Source: Candidatus Dojkabacteria bacterium
GTDB lineage: Bacteria; Patescibacteriota; Dojkabacteria; SC72
Assembly: GCA_011620305.1 (NCBI GenBank)
Contig: WOZL01000046.1
Span: 1-9,665 of the forward strand
Reading direction: 5' to 3'
Length of the DNA stretch: 9,665 nt
The first letter of the stretch is position 1. Every line of letters starts with the position of its first letter. The position numbers were made by a program, and so were the translations under genes. A model generated the notes under the pieces. It was not told where the DNA came from. It was given only the letters and a program-made list of their open reading frames with translations, and ran no database searches. Positions 1-6,341 of this stretch are shown piece by piece.

Positions 1-2
1 GT

Positions 3-203
3 GTTAAGAAGTATGCTAACCAAATTGTAAAAGAAGGAAATATAATTGTAAAGCAAAGAGGAACTGTATACCATCCAGGGATAAATACATATCTCTCTAA
101 AGATTACTCTATTCATGCTAAAACAGTGGGAGTTGTAGCTTTTAGGAGAATGTCAGGCCACAAGAGAGGAAAGTACTATGTGGATGTGATAGAATCAAAG
201 TAG
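3..203 (+). CDS. rpmA: 50S ribosomal protein L27 (bL27), C-terminal part
   Basis: Structural protein of the large ribosomal subunit; in the family its N-terminal tail reaches toward the peptidyl transferase centre and steadies the P-site tRNA end. The gene runs in from beyond the left edge, so the start and roughly 20 N-terminal residues are missing; 66 residues are visible, against about 85-90 for the family. The visible part has the family signature: IIVKQRGTVYHPG, the block around SKDYSIHAKTVGVVAF, and an ending in a basic GKYYVDVIESK. It stops with TAG and the next gene, an rRNA methyltransferase, begins one base later, so the two are almost certainly co-transcribed. Recognition of the family is secure. 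Whether a cleaved N-terminal extension exists cannot be seen. Confidence 0.93.
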   Translation, partial: VKKYANQIVKEGNIIVKQRGTVYHPGINTYLSKDYSIHAKTVGVVAFRRMSGHKRGKYYVDVIESK

Positions 204-204
204 T

Positions 205-948
205 ATGACTCAACCAAATATTATTCAGATTGAGAGTAAGAATGCCTTACTTGAGTTACTGCTCGATGATAGAGACTTTGAGCGAATATATGTCGCTTCT
301 AATGCTTTTAAAGATCAAAAAACTAGAGAAATTGTAAAAATAGCAAATGAGAAAAACATCCCAATTATTAAGGTTCCTAGAAGAGTTCTTAGTAGAAAAG
401 CAAGAACAGGAGCAGAGAGTGTAGTAGGGGTTATGGTTTCTCAAAACACATGGGGATTGGATGAGCTGCTTGATAAGATATATCAAGAGGATAAGATACC
501 TTTCTTTTTAATATTGGATAATATTAAATATACTCAGAACATTGCAGCTATTATGCGTACAGCATTTGCAGTAGGTGTAAATGGAATTATAGTACCTCCA
601 TCTCATAAGCCATTAGTAACTGATGAGACTATTAGGATATCTATGGGTGCTGCAGAGCGTATACCTTTAGTTGAGATGAACCTATTTGAAGCAGTTAAGA
701 AATTAAAAGAAGAGGATATTAAAATAGTTGGTGTACATATGGAGGGTCAAGAATATTTTAAGAAAAACCTTAAAGGGCCTATTACATTTATTCTCGGAGC
801 TGAGGATGTAGGGGTATCTACTGGAATGCTTGAAAGGGTAGATGAAAAAACATCTATACCTATGAAAGAGGGTATAGGTTCACTCAATGTTAGTGTAAGT
901 GGTGCTATTTTAATGTATGAGAAACTTAGACAGGAAGTTACTTCTTAG
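205..948 (+). CDS. rlmB: SpoU/TrmH-family 23S rRNA 2'-O-methyltransferase, RlmB-like
   Basis: Predicted S-adenosylmethionine-dependent 2'-O-methyltransferase of the SPOUT (trefoil-knot) superfamily; RlmB makes Gm2251 in the P-loop of 23S rRNA. The 247 residues match the family's usual length. Residues 10-80 look like the substrate-binding domain, although the usual QGVVA ending is replaced by SVVGVM. Motif 1 is LDNIKYTQNIAAIMRTA (104-120), with the expected Asn112 and Arg118 but Ala in place of the usual Gly. Motif 2 is FILGAEDVGVS (195-205, Glu200). Motif 3 is IPMKEGIGSLNVSVSGA (218-234), with Ser226, Asn228 and Ser230. It starts with ATG one base after rpmA, without a Shine-Dalgarno, so translational coupling is likely. 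Its last 11 bases overlap the convergent parB. The fold is certain; the exact target nucleotide is inferred, and another TrmH-family target is possible. Confidence 0.85.
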   Translation: MTQPNIIQIESKNALLELLLDDRDFERIYVASNAFKDQKTREIVKIANEKNIPIIKVPRRVLSRKARTGAESVVGVMVSQNTWGLDELLDKIYQEDKIPFFLILDNIKYTQNIAAIMRTAFAVGVNGIIVPPSHKPLVTDETIRISMGAAERIPLVEMNLFEAVKKLKEEDIKIVGVHMEGQEYFKKNLKGPITFILGAEDVGVSTGMLERVDEKTSIPMKEGIGSLNVSVSGAILMYEKLRQEVTS

Positions 949-1825
949 TTTCAGGTTGTGGAATCTTTTTAAATCTCTTAACTATTTCATTTAATTGGTC
1001 GATACTCTTATACCTAATCGTAATCTTTCCCCCTTTACTCATTTTAGTAACACTAGCTCTGAAACCTAATCGGTTAGTAATATATTTCTCACACTCTTCT
1101 GTATGTTCATCGGTTCTTTTCCATTTCTTCGTGCTTTCTGTTTTACCAAAGGTAATTTTTCTAACTAAAGCCTCTGTCTGTCTTACACTTAAGTCTCTTT
1201 TGACAATGATATCTGCAGCAGCTATCATGGATGTCTCATCATTTATACCTAACAATGCTCTACCGTGTCCTTCAGTAATTGATTCATTTAAGATAAGCTC
1301 CTTTATTTTCTCTGGAAGATAGTAAAGTCTCATTTTGTTTGCAACTGTTGCCCTGTTTAAACCAACCCTTTTAGCTATCTCTTTTTGGGTTAGGCCAAAC
1401 TCTTCATTAAGCTGTCTGTATGAGTAGGACTCCTCTAACGGGTTTAGGTCTTCTCTTTGGATATTCTCAATAAGGGCAAGCTCTAACATCTCTTGAGGAG
1501 AGGTTTCTTTAATTACAACAGGTACTGTTTTAAAACCTGCTAATTTTACAGCTCTAAATCTTCTCTCACCAGCAATGATGTAGTATTTATCAGAATCTTT
1601 ATCCTTAGTAATTATCAAAGGTTGTATAACTCCATGCTCTCTAATGGAATCAGCTAGCTCTATTAACTTCTCAGGATTAAGATGCATTCTAGGTTGGTAT
1701 GGATTTGGTACTATCTTTTCTAAATCAAAGTTCTCTATATATTTTCTAGATATATCGGCAGTAGGAGAGTCAGTATTTATCAATGCTGATAATCCTTTAC
1801 CTAATCTTCTTGTTTGTTCTGCCAT
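938..1825 (-). CDS. parB: Chromosome partitioning protein ParB (Spo0J-like CTPase)
   Basis: DNA-binding CTPase clamp that loads at parS sites and works with ParA in origin segregation. At 295 residues it has normal family length. It begins with the typical RRLGKGLSALI segment (6-16), where the ParA-stimulating peptide usually lies. NPYQPR is at 41-46, the CTP-binding GERRFRA motif at 86-92 and ENIQREDLNPLEE at 120-132. A helix-turn-helix, LTQKEIAKRVGLNRATVANK, spans 145-164. A lysine-rich diverged dimerisation region follows. The ATG lies 17 bases after the parA stop with no Shine-Dalgarno, so it is probably read from the parA (and lepB) transcript. The stop overlaps the end of the convergent rlmB by 11 bases, leaving no room for a separate terminator between the two operons. 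Confidence 0.95.
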   Translation of the reverse strand: MAEQTRRLGKGLSALINTDSPTADISRKYIENFDLEKIVPNPYQPRMHLNPEKLIELADSIREHGVIQPLIITKDKDSDKYYIIAGERRFRAVKLAGFKTVPVVIKETSPQEMLELALIENIQREDLNPLEESYSYRQLNEEFGLTQKEIAKRVGLNRATVANKMRLYYLPEKIKELILNESITEGHGRALLGINDETSMIAAADIIVKRDLSVRQTEALVRKITFGKTESTKKWKRTDEHTEECEKYITNRLGFRASVTKMSKGGKITIRYKSIDQLNEIVKRFKKIPQPETKK

Positions 1826-1842
1826 ATTTTTCTGTTTTAAAA

Positions 1843-2634
1843 TTAATCAAATCGTTTAATAAATTCATTTGCTAATTTGTCATATGCTTTTGCACCTGTA
1901 GAGCTATCGTCATACTCAAATATTGATTGTCCAAAAGATGGTGCCTCTGAGAGTCTTACATTTCTAGGTACTACAGTTTTAAATGCTTTCTCTTGGAAGA
2001 ATTCTCTAACGTCATCAACGACGTTAGATGATAGTCGTGTACGGCTATCAAACATAGTTAAGATTACTCCTCCAATCTGTAGAGTAGGGTTGATACCTTT
2101 AATTAGTTTGGTAGTCTGTATGAGCTGTCCTAGGCCTTCTAGGGCATAGTATTCACACTGGATAGGGATGATAAGGTGATCAGACGCTGTAAGTGCATTT
2201 ATTGTCAGCAAACCTAGTGATGGTGGACAGTCTATCAACACATAATCTACATCCTCTTGGAACTCTTCTATGGCTTTTTTAAGCAGTGTTTCTCTAGCTA
2301 GCATATTAACCATTTCTATCTCAGCACCTGCTAGGGATAAGTGAGAGGGTACTAGCAAAACATTATCATTATCTGTTGTTACAAATACTTCTGATAAGGG
2401 GACTTGGTTAATTAACACATCATATATACTTTTGTATGGTGCTTCTTCCATTTGTGTCCAACTCTCTTTATCAAATTGTTTGGTAAATCCTAAACCTGAA
2501 GATAGGTTAGCCTGTGGATCAAGGTCAATTAGTAAAACTTTCTTACCCTTTAAAGCTAGGCTAGAACCAAGATTAAGTACAGTTGTAGTTTTACCTACGC
2601 CACCTTTTTGATTAGCTATTACAAAAGTCTCCAT
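1843..2634 (-). CDS. parA: Chromosome partitioning ATPase ParA (Soj)
   Basis: Deviant-Walker ATPase that binds the nucleoid and is stimulated by ParB to move parS-ParB complexes. Its 263 residues are typical of chromosomal Soj. The deviant Walker A motif KGGVGKTT spans 10-17, with signature Lys10 and Lys15. Walker A' LLIDLDPQ is at 34-41. Walker B VLIDCPPSLG is at 132-141 (Asp135). The C-terminal block VPRNVRLSEAPSFGQSI (222-238) is strongly conserved in Soj-type ParA. It lies 32 bases after lepB and 17 before parB, so the trio is probably one operon. A promoter-like sequence directly upstream suggests parA can also be transcribed separately. A 9-bp stem with a 6-base loop occurs inside the gene (2005-2028), probably a by-product of the coding sequence. 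Confidence 0.96.
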   Translation of the reverse strand: METFVIANQKGGVGKTTTVLNLGSSLALKGKKVLLIDLDPQANLSSGLGFTKQFDKESWTQMEEAPYKSIYDVLINQVPLSEVFVTTDNDNVLLVPSHLSLAGAEIEMVNMLARETLLKKAIEEFQEDVDYVLIDCPPSLGLLTINALTASDHLIIPIQCEYYALEGLGQLIQTTKLIKGINPTLQIGGVILTMFDSRTRLSSNVVDDVREFFQEKAFKTVVPRNVRLSEAPSFGQSIFEYDDSSTGAKAYDKLANEFIKRFD

Positions 2635-2640
2635 GTTTAA

Positions 2641-2669
2641 AATCTATCATGTTTCACAGACAGTGTCTA
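2641..2669 (-). promoter_or_regulatory. Candidate parA promoter with an embedded half parS
   Basis: Read on the minus strand: a -35-like TAGACA (2664-2669, five of six to consensus), a 17-base spacer, then TAGATT (2641-2646) preceded by TGA, an extended -10 arrangement. The -10 ends six bases before the parA ATG, so the transcript would be leaderless. The -35 overlaps the lepB stop codon. The spacer contains TGTTTCAC (+ strand 2650-2657), identical to one half of the consensus parS palindrome, and an AGACA-G-TGTCT inverted repeat (2658-2668) adjoins it. ParB binding here would sit between the two promoter boxes, but the second parS half is absent. Confidence 0.45.
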
Positions 2670-3278
2670 GAGAGAGTTGTACTCTTCATGTGTCACTATG
2701 CGAAACTCTGAAATGGGTAAATATACAATCCAGGCCTTACCTTTTATTTGACTTTCTGATATTGGTCCAAAGGTTCTAGAGTCAGAGCTGTGTGGTCGAT
2801 TATCACCAAGTACGAAGTATTTGTTTTCACCAATTGTTATTGATTCACCTTCTGCTAAGTAATCACCACCACTTGTATATACAGTATCTTCTAAATATGT
2901 ACTTTCGTCTAATTGTGTTCCATTTACATATACTTTTCCATCTTTAATCATTATTGAGTCTCCTGGTATACCTATGATTCTTTTGATAAAGTCTTGTGTT
3001 TCAGAGTACTGAAATATTATTACATCTCCTCTTTTTGGTTCACCAAATCGGTATGTAAGTTTGTTTGCCATTAAATACTCACCATTTTTGTATGTAGGGT
3101 GCATTGAATTACCCAACACTTCATGTGGGGTCATGATAAATAGGTAGAGGACTACTGCAATTACTAAGGCTATTACTACTGTTTCTACAAATGAGTATAT
3201 GAATGTTCCAATGGATCCTAATATACTAACAGCTTTTTCTGTACTAGTTTTTTGTTCTTCTTTTTCTATTTCGTACAT
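2667..3278 (-). CDS. lepB: Signal peptidase I
   Basis: Membrane-bound Ser/Lys protease that removes signal peptides from exported proteins on the outer face of the membrane. From the ATG at 3278 it has 203 residues. A short charged N-terminus is followed by one membrane segment (about residues 25-50, rich in V, I, A, L). The nucleophile is Ser58 in GNSMHPT. The general base is Lys99 in FIKRIIGIPGDS. The late conserved box GDNRPHSSDSRTFGPI lies at about 158-173. An in-frame TTG at 3290 would add four residues; I prefer the ATG because TTG starts are rare and neither has a Shine-Dalgarno. It leads an apparent lepB-parA-parB operon and is divergent from the HEELH-protein gene. Only one N-terminal membrane helix is seen, as in Gram-positive-type signal peptidases. 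Confidence 0.93.
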   Translation of the reverse strand: MYEIEKEEQKTSTEKAVSILGSIGTFIYSFVETVVIALVIAVVLYLFIMTPHEVLGNSMHPTYKNGEYLMANKLTYRFGEPKRGDVIIFQYSETQDFIKRIIGIPGDSIMIKDGKVYVNGTQLDESTYLEDTVYTSGGDYLAEGESITIGENKYFVLGDNRPHSSDSRTFGPISESQIKGKAWIVYLPISEFRIVTHEEYNSL

Positions 3279-3308
3279 ATAAATGGGCAATTTAATATTA
3301 ACGAATAC

Positions 3309-3337
3309 ATTGTAGCACGAGATTGTGTTAAATTGAA
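3309..3337 (-). promoter_or_regulatory. Candidate lepB promoter
   Basis: On the minus strand an extended -10, TGCTACAAT (TACAAT at 3309-3314), is preceded at 17 bases by a weak -35, TTCAAT (3332-3337). Transcription would start near 3302, giving a leader of about 24 bases to the ATG at 3278. It lies in the 83-base divergent gap shared with the HEELH-protein gene, so the two promoters overlap back to back. Confidence 0.45.
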
Positions 3338-3345
3338 AATATTTA

Positions 3346-3354
3346 TGTTAATAT
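3346..3354 (+). promoter_or_regulatory. Candidate extended -10 of the HEELH-protein gene
   Basis: TGTTAATAT (extended -10 with TAATAT at 3349-3354) ends seven bases before the ATG at 3362, so the predicted RNA would begin at or within a base of the start codon. The gatB promoter has the same TGnTAATAT plus seven-base layout. No good -35 is present at 17 bases; TTGTGT at 3323-3328 is 20 bases away. Confidence 0.35.
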
Positions 3355-3361
3355 ACGTGCC

Positions 3362-4024
3362 ATGGAAGAGAAAGATATTCAAAATAGGTCAGTATATAGG
3401 CCAGAAGGGTTTGTTGGTGAAGTCGTCTTGGATTCTAACTTACCACATCTAATGGCTTACGACTATGGTAAAGATATTTATAGAGTAAGTCCAACCATTG
3501 AAGAAAAATTACAACTTGGACAGGTAGATTTAGTGAATGCAGTTTTTAGACATGAAGAATTGCACAGACTGTACTTGAGTTTAAATTTCAAAGAACAAAT
3601 TGGATTAAATAAAAAGATTAACGAAGAGATATTAACAAACTCTGATTTTGATTCGTACTTTTCTGAATTCGTCCGGAACTTCTATGAGATGGATAATAAA
3701 AGGCATTTGAATTTGCATTTGCACCAGAGAGACAATTTTCAAGAAAACTCTGAAGGAATAGGGTATAAAGATAGAGAACAATTTAGAGTGCTAATATTTG
3801 GAAGAGAGTATTCTGTTTTGAGATGCTCCCTTTTTACTGAACTGCTATCATATGGATTTATGTTTGCTAATTATCAAGAATATGTAAAATATATTGAAGA
3901 ATATGCAGTGAAATCAAAAGGTTTAGTGAGAAATTCTTTTCTCGCAATGCAAACCTTAAGTAAAGAGTTAATAGTGTTGTTAAATGAATTAGGGTTTAAT
4001 AACGATATGCAAATGCTCGAGTAA
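3362..4024 (+). CDS. Unassigned 220-residue protein with HEELH metallopeptidase-like motif
   Basis: I do not recognise the family. The protein has no signal peptide or membrane segment, so it should be cytoplasmic. It contains VFRHEELHRLYL at 61-72, an HExxH motif (His64, Glu65, His68) typical of zinc metalloproteases. A possible third ligand is Glu160 in SLFTELLSYGF (156-166), about 90 residues later, as in gluzincin-type enzymes. Residues 19-60 (VVLDSNLPHLMAY, then DIYRVSP) resemble the strand region that precedes HExxH in ImmA/IrrE-like peptidases, where the third ligand is closer. A second histidine cluster, RHLNLHLHQ (114-122, His115, His119, His121), may also bind metal. It is a single gene divergent from lepB and convergent with tRNA-Glu; the start is the ATG seven bases after a -10-like box. 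Enzymatic activity is an inference from motifs only. Confidence 0.75.
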   Translation: MEEKDIQNRSVYRPEGFVGEVVLDSNLPHLMAYDYGKDIYRVSPTIEEKLQLGQVDLVNAVFRHEELHRLYLSLNFKEQIGLNKKINEEILTNSDFDSYFSEFVRNFYEMDNKRHLNLHLHQRDNFQENSEGIGYKDREQFRVLIFGREYSVLRCSLFTELLSYGFMFANYQEYVKYIEEYAVKSKGLVRNSFLAMQTLSKELIVLLNELGFNNDMQMLE

Positions 4025-4041
4025 GGGAATTTTATTTATTT

Positions 4042-4117
4042 TGGTACCGCTACGGGGAATCGAACCCCGGTTTACAGGATGAAAACCTGTTGTCCTGAAC
4101 CACTAGACGATAGCGGC
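4042..4117 (-). tRNA. tRNA-Glu (anticodon UUC), CCA encoded
   Basis: A 76-nt cloverleaf: acceptor GCCGCTA pairs with TAGCGGT, the anticodon stem ACAGG/CCTGT holds loop TTTTCAT, and the T-arm contains GGTTCGATTCC. The anticodon is TTC (4081-4083), reading GAA and GAG. The discriminator is A and CCA is encoded. The first acceptor pair is G1-U72, a wobble where G-C is usual. The gene is the last member of a minus-strand series with gatB, gatC, tRNA-Leu and a small protein gene, but has its own promoter-like box. Glu-tRNA is also the glutamyl donor in the mischarging route served by GatCAB. Confidence 0.96.
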
Positions 4118-4127
4118 GAAACCTATG

Positions 4128-4139
4128 TATTTTACTAAA
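4128..4139 (-). promoter_or_regulatory. Candidate tRNA-Glu promoter core
   Basis: Minus-strand TTTAGTAAAATA contains a -10-like TAAAAT (4129-4134) that ends 11 bases before the tRNA 5' end. The identical 12-mer lies 11 bases before tRNA-Leu at 4498-4509 (its -10 box 12 bases away), which supports a functional role. Confidence 0.45.
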
Positions 4140-4145
4140 CTAGAG

Positions 4146-4376
4146 CTATTTTTTCAAACTTCTAAGATACTGTTGTTCCTCTTGAAAGGTTGCTCTTCTA
4201 TACTTATTCATTCTCTTGTCATGAATATACTCTCTTTTACACTTACATATTACTAATTCACTATTCTCTGTTAGATTACCTAGCTTTTTAGCATTCTGTA
4301 AGGGTGCTGTACATCCTACACATAGTTCTTTGTCTAGTAGTACTTCTTGAAATGGTTTAATTATCTTTTTTAACAT
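4146..4376 (-). CDS. Small four-cysteine (probable zinc-binding) protein, unassigned
   Basis: A 76-residue lysine/arginine-rich protein that I cannot assign to a family. It contains two cysteine pairs, CVGC (Cys19, Cys22) and CKC (Cys44, Cys46), 21 residues apart. That layout suits a single zinc-ribbon or treble-clef knuckle. The tail (50-76) is strongly charged, with KRMNKYRR and a possible final helix. No signal peptide or membrane segment is seen, so it is probably cytoplasmic and perhaps nucleic-acid binding. It starts with ATG 21 bases downstream of the tRNA-Leu CCA end and ends 28 bases upstream of tRNA-Glu, so it sits between two tRNA genes on one strand and may be translated from RNA released by tRNA processing. 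No Shine-Dalgarno is visible. The intact frame and paired cysteines argue that it is a real gene. Confidence 0.68.
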   Translation of the reverse strand: MLKKIIKPFQEVLLDKELCVGCTAPLQNAKKLGNLTENSELVICKCKREYIHDKRMNKYRRATFQEEQQYLRSLKK

Positions 4377-4397
4377 CTGTTTATTAATTATTTAATC

Positions 4398-4486
4398 TGG
4401 TGCCGAAGACAGGAGTTGAACCTGCAAGGGATATAAATCCCACATGCTCCTAAGGCATGCGCGTCTGCCAATTTCGCCACTTCGGC
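4398..4486 (-). tRNA. tRNA-Leu (anticodon UAG), CCA encoded
   Basis: An 89-nt class II tRNA. Acceptor GCCGAAG pairs perfectly with CTTCGGC. The anticodon stem CATGC/GCATG holds loop CTTAGGA with anticodon TAG (4450-4452), reading CUN leucine codons. It has the long variable arm expected of leucine tRNAs (GGGAT/ATCCC stem), a T-arm with GGTTCAACTCC, discriminator A and encoded CCA. It lies 43 bases after gatC and 21 before the four-cysteine protein gene. Confidence 0.96.
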
Positions 4487-4497
4487 ATATACAGGGA

Positions 4498-4509
4498 TAT
4501 TTTACTAAA
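4498..4509 (-). promoter_or_regulatory. Candidate tRNA-Leu promoter core
   Basis: Minus-strand TTTAGTAAAATA, identical to the element before tRNA-Glu. The -10-like TAAAAT is at 4499-4504 and ends 12 bases before the tRNA 5' end. A weak -35-like TTTCAA is found 17 bases further up, near the gatC stop. Confidence 0.45.
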
Positions 4510-4529
4510 GATTTAGGGAATTTGAAAGC

Positions 4530-4832
4530 CTATGACTCTTCAATACTCCCAAAAACTTTACCATAAACCTTAATAAACCCTAATTCTTTATGAGGAGCAT
4601 TCTTTAAAACTTCATCCTGTGTTAATGTTTCACCAGCCTCATCCTCTCTTAAAGTAGAGAAGGGGATATGTCTTTTCATAGGCTGTTTACCTTCAGTATT
4701 AACATCCTGAACTACAGTAGCAGAATCTAAAATAGTTTTCATTTGTGGAGTAAACTTTTCTAATTCATCCTTACTCAACTTTATTCTAGACAACTCAGCT
4801 ATATGTTTAATAAAAGGTATATTTATTTTCAT
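4530..4832 (-). CDS. gatC: Asp-tRNA(Asn)/Glu-tRNA(Gln) amidotransferase subunit C
   Basis: Small structural subunit of GatCAB, the enzyme that converts mischarged Glu-tRNA(Gln) and Asp-tRNA(Asn) to the amidated forms; GatC wraps between GatA and GatB. The 100 residues match the family (about 95). The N-terminal FIKHIAELSRIKLSKDELEK (8-27) is the typical GatC opening, followed by the helical DSATVVQDVNTEG and the conserved LREDEA (61-66) and TQDEVLKNAP (70-79). The start ATG overlaps the gatB stop as ATGA, implying translational coupling, and it has the window's only good Shine-Dalgarno. gatA, usually next to gatC, is not here, so it must lie elsewhere in the genome. Confidence 0.93.
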   Translation of the reverse strand: MKINIPFIKHIAELSRIKLSKDELEKFTPQMKTILDSATVVQDVNTEGKQPMKRHIPFSTLREDEAGETLTQDEVLKNAPHKELGFIKVYGKVFGSIEES

Positions 4833-6334
4833 TTCTCTAACTCCTCCATTAAAATTGATCTAGCCTCATTAGGATCTGCTGTACCCTGAGTCTTTTGCAT
4901 AACCTGACCAATAAGGAAGCCTAAAGATGCTTTTTTACCATCTTTATAATCCTCTACAGCATTTTGATTCTCTTTAATAACATCTTTAACAATATCTTCT
5001 ATATTACCTGCACTCTTTTTAGCTTTTGTCCTAAATACATCTAAAAGGTTACTTAAGTCTTCTCCCTTATCTAAAGATTTCTTAAGTAATTCCTCAGCCT
5101 TACTCTTTGTAATCTCATTCTCATGTAAAGCTAAATTCCACTCAACTAAATCATCTAAATCTAAATCAGCTTCAGAAATTGATATGCCTTTTTCATTTAA
5201 CCAAGAAAATATAGTTCCAGTAATTGAATTACTAGCTAACTTAGCACTAGTAGGTAAATCTTTAATCTCCTTATCTAATTCCTCTACTAATTTATCATAG
5301 AACTCTGCAACATTTCTTTCTGCACTTAAAACCTCAGCATCATATTCAGAGAGTTTGTACCCCTCTTTGTACCTAACTATCTTCTCATGAGGTAGTTCTA
5401 CTAACTCTTCTGATATTCTTGCAATGTCTTCTTGGGATATTTCAATAACGGGTATATCTGGCTCTGCCATATATCTATAGTCATCTGCTGTTTCTTTACT
5501 TCTCTGAAACTCTGTAATACCTCTATCAGCGTTCCAACCTCTTGTTTGCTGTACTATCTCCTCTGCACTTTCTAAAGCTTCTGAGAGTCTCTTAAACTCA
5601 TACTCTATTGATTTCTCAACAGCTGTAATAGAGCCTATGTTTTTAATCTCTACCTTAGGATTAAGTTTGTAATCACCGATAGCAGTAATCATACCATCCT
5701 TGTAATCCCATTTACCTTTCTCCTGTATAGAGATATTAGGTTCACATCTCATTTGACCTTTTTCCATATCAGCATCAGAGATATTTAAGTATCTAGCTAT
5801 CTGTCTAATTCTAGTAGCATACTCTTTAGCTTCTTGTGCTGACCTAATACATGGTTTAGTGACAATCTCTATTAAAGGTACTCCTGATTTGTTGTAATCT
5901 ATTAGTGAGTAATCTAAACCTGTACCACTCTCAATATGGTGTGTAGATTTAGCAACATCTTCTTCTTGATGTATTCTCTCTATTTCTACTGTACTATTAC
6001 TAAGTTCAACCTTACCATTTGAGCATATAGGATTTTTGTACTGACTAATCTGATATCCCTTAGGTAGGTCTGGATAGAAGTAATGCTTCCTATCAAAATA
6101 TATTTCATCAGCTATTACACACTTAGTTGCTAAACCCATTAGTATACAAAGCTCTATTGCTCTCTTGTTTGGTACAGGTAAAGCTCCTGGTAATCCTAAG
6201 CATACTGGGCATACGTGTGTATTTGGTTCTTCATGGAAGTATCCTGTAGGACAGCTACAAAACATCTTAGATTTAGTTTTAGTTTGTATATGTATCTCAA
6301 GTCCTACAATGAGATCATATTTGTCATTTCCCAT
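4829..6334 (-). CDS. gatB: Asp-tRNA(Asn)/Glu-tRNA(Gln) amidotransferase subunit B
   Basis: Kinase/tRNA-binding subunit of GatCAB; it activates the glutamyl or aspartyl group on mischarged tRNA with ATP for amidation by ammonia from GatA. At 501 residues it is slightly longer than the usual 475-480. The cradle domain starts with VGLEIHIQTKTKSKMF (10-25). Zinc ligands are probably Cys26, Cys28, Cys42 and Cys45 (CSC and CPVC). DRKHYFYPDLPKGYQISQYK (81-100) and the IHQEEDVAKSTH block are family hallmarks of the active site. The last 70 residues form the YqeY-like tail that binds the tRNA elbow (KKASLGFLIGQVMQKTQG). It ends in TGA, overlapping gatC. The ATG at 6334 follows a -10 box by seven bases, so the mRNA may be leaderless. 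Confidence 0.97.
   Translation of the reverse strand: MGNDKYDLIVGLEIHIQTKTKSKMFCSCPTGYFHEEPNTHVCPVCLGLPGALPVPNKRAIELCILMGLATKCVIADEIYFDRKHYFYPDLPKGYQISQYKNPICSNGKVELSNSTVEIERIHQEEDVAKSTHHIESGTGLDYSLIDYNKSGVPLIEIVTKPCIRSAQEAKEYATRIRQIARYLNISDADMEKGQMRCEPNISIQEKGKWDYKDGMITAIGDYKLNPKVEIKNIGSITAVEKSIEYEFKRLSEALESAEEIVQQTRGWNADRGITEFQRSKETADDYRYMAEPDIPVIEISQEDIARISEELVELPHEKIVRYKEGYKLSEYDAEVLSAERNVAEFYDKLVEELDKEIKDLPTSAKLASNSITGTIFSWLNEKGISISEADLDLDDLVEWNLALHENEITKSKAEELLKKSLDKGEDLSNLLDVFRTKAKKSAGNIEDIVKDVIKENQNAVEDYKDGKKASLGFLIGQVMQKTQGTADPNEARSILMEELEK
4841..4847 (-). promoter_or_regulatory. Shine-Dalgarno of gatC inside gatB
   Basis: GGAGGAG on the minus strand, eight bases before the gatC ATG, lies within codons for the C-terminal Glu-Glu of GatB. 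It is the only strong anti-16S match before any start in this window, consistent with re-initiation at the overlapping ATGA. Confidence 0.6.
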
Positions 6335-6341
6335 ATCAGTA

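Noticed and set aside
2005..2047. Two adjacent hairpins within parA (a 9-bp stem with 6-base loop, then an 8-base imperfect stem)
   Set aside because: They lie in conserved ParA codons, have no T-run, and the second has a C-A mismatch in the mRNA sense; probably coding by-products.
2650..2665. Possible full parS site next to parA
   Set aside because: The first eight bases match consensus but the second half (AGACAGTG) does not resemble GTGAAACA, and no complete parS was seen elsewhere in the window.
3288..3290. TTG as the lepB start codon
   Set aside because: It adds only four residues, has no Shine-Dalgarno, and an ATG follows at 3278; kept as an alternative only.
4829..4831. Recoding of UGA as glycine (Gracilibacteria-type code)
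   Set aside because: TGA is the natural end of gatB at the family's expected C-terminus, overlapping the gatC start.
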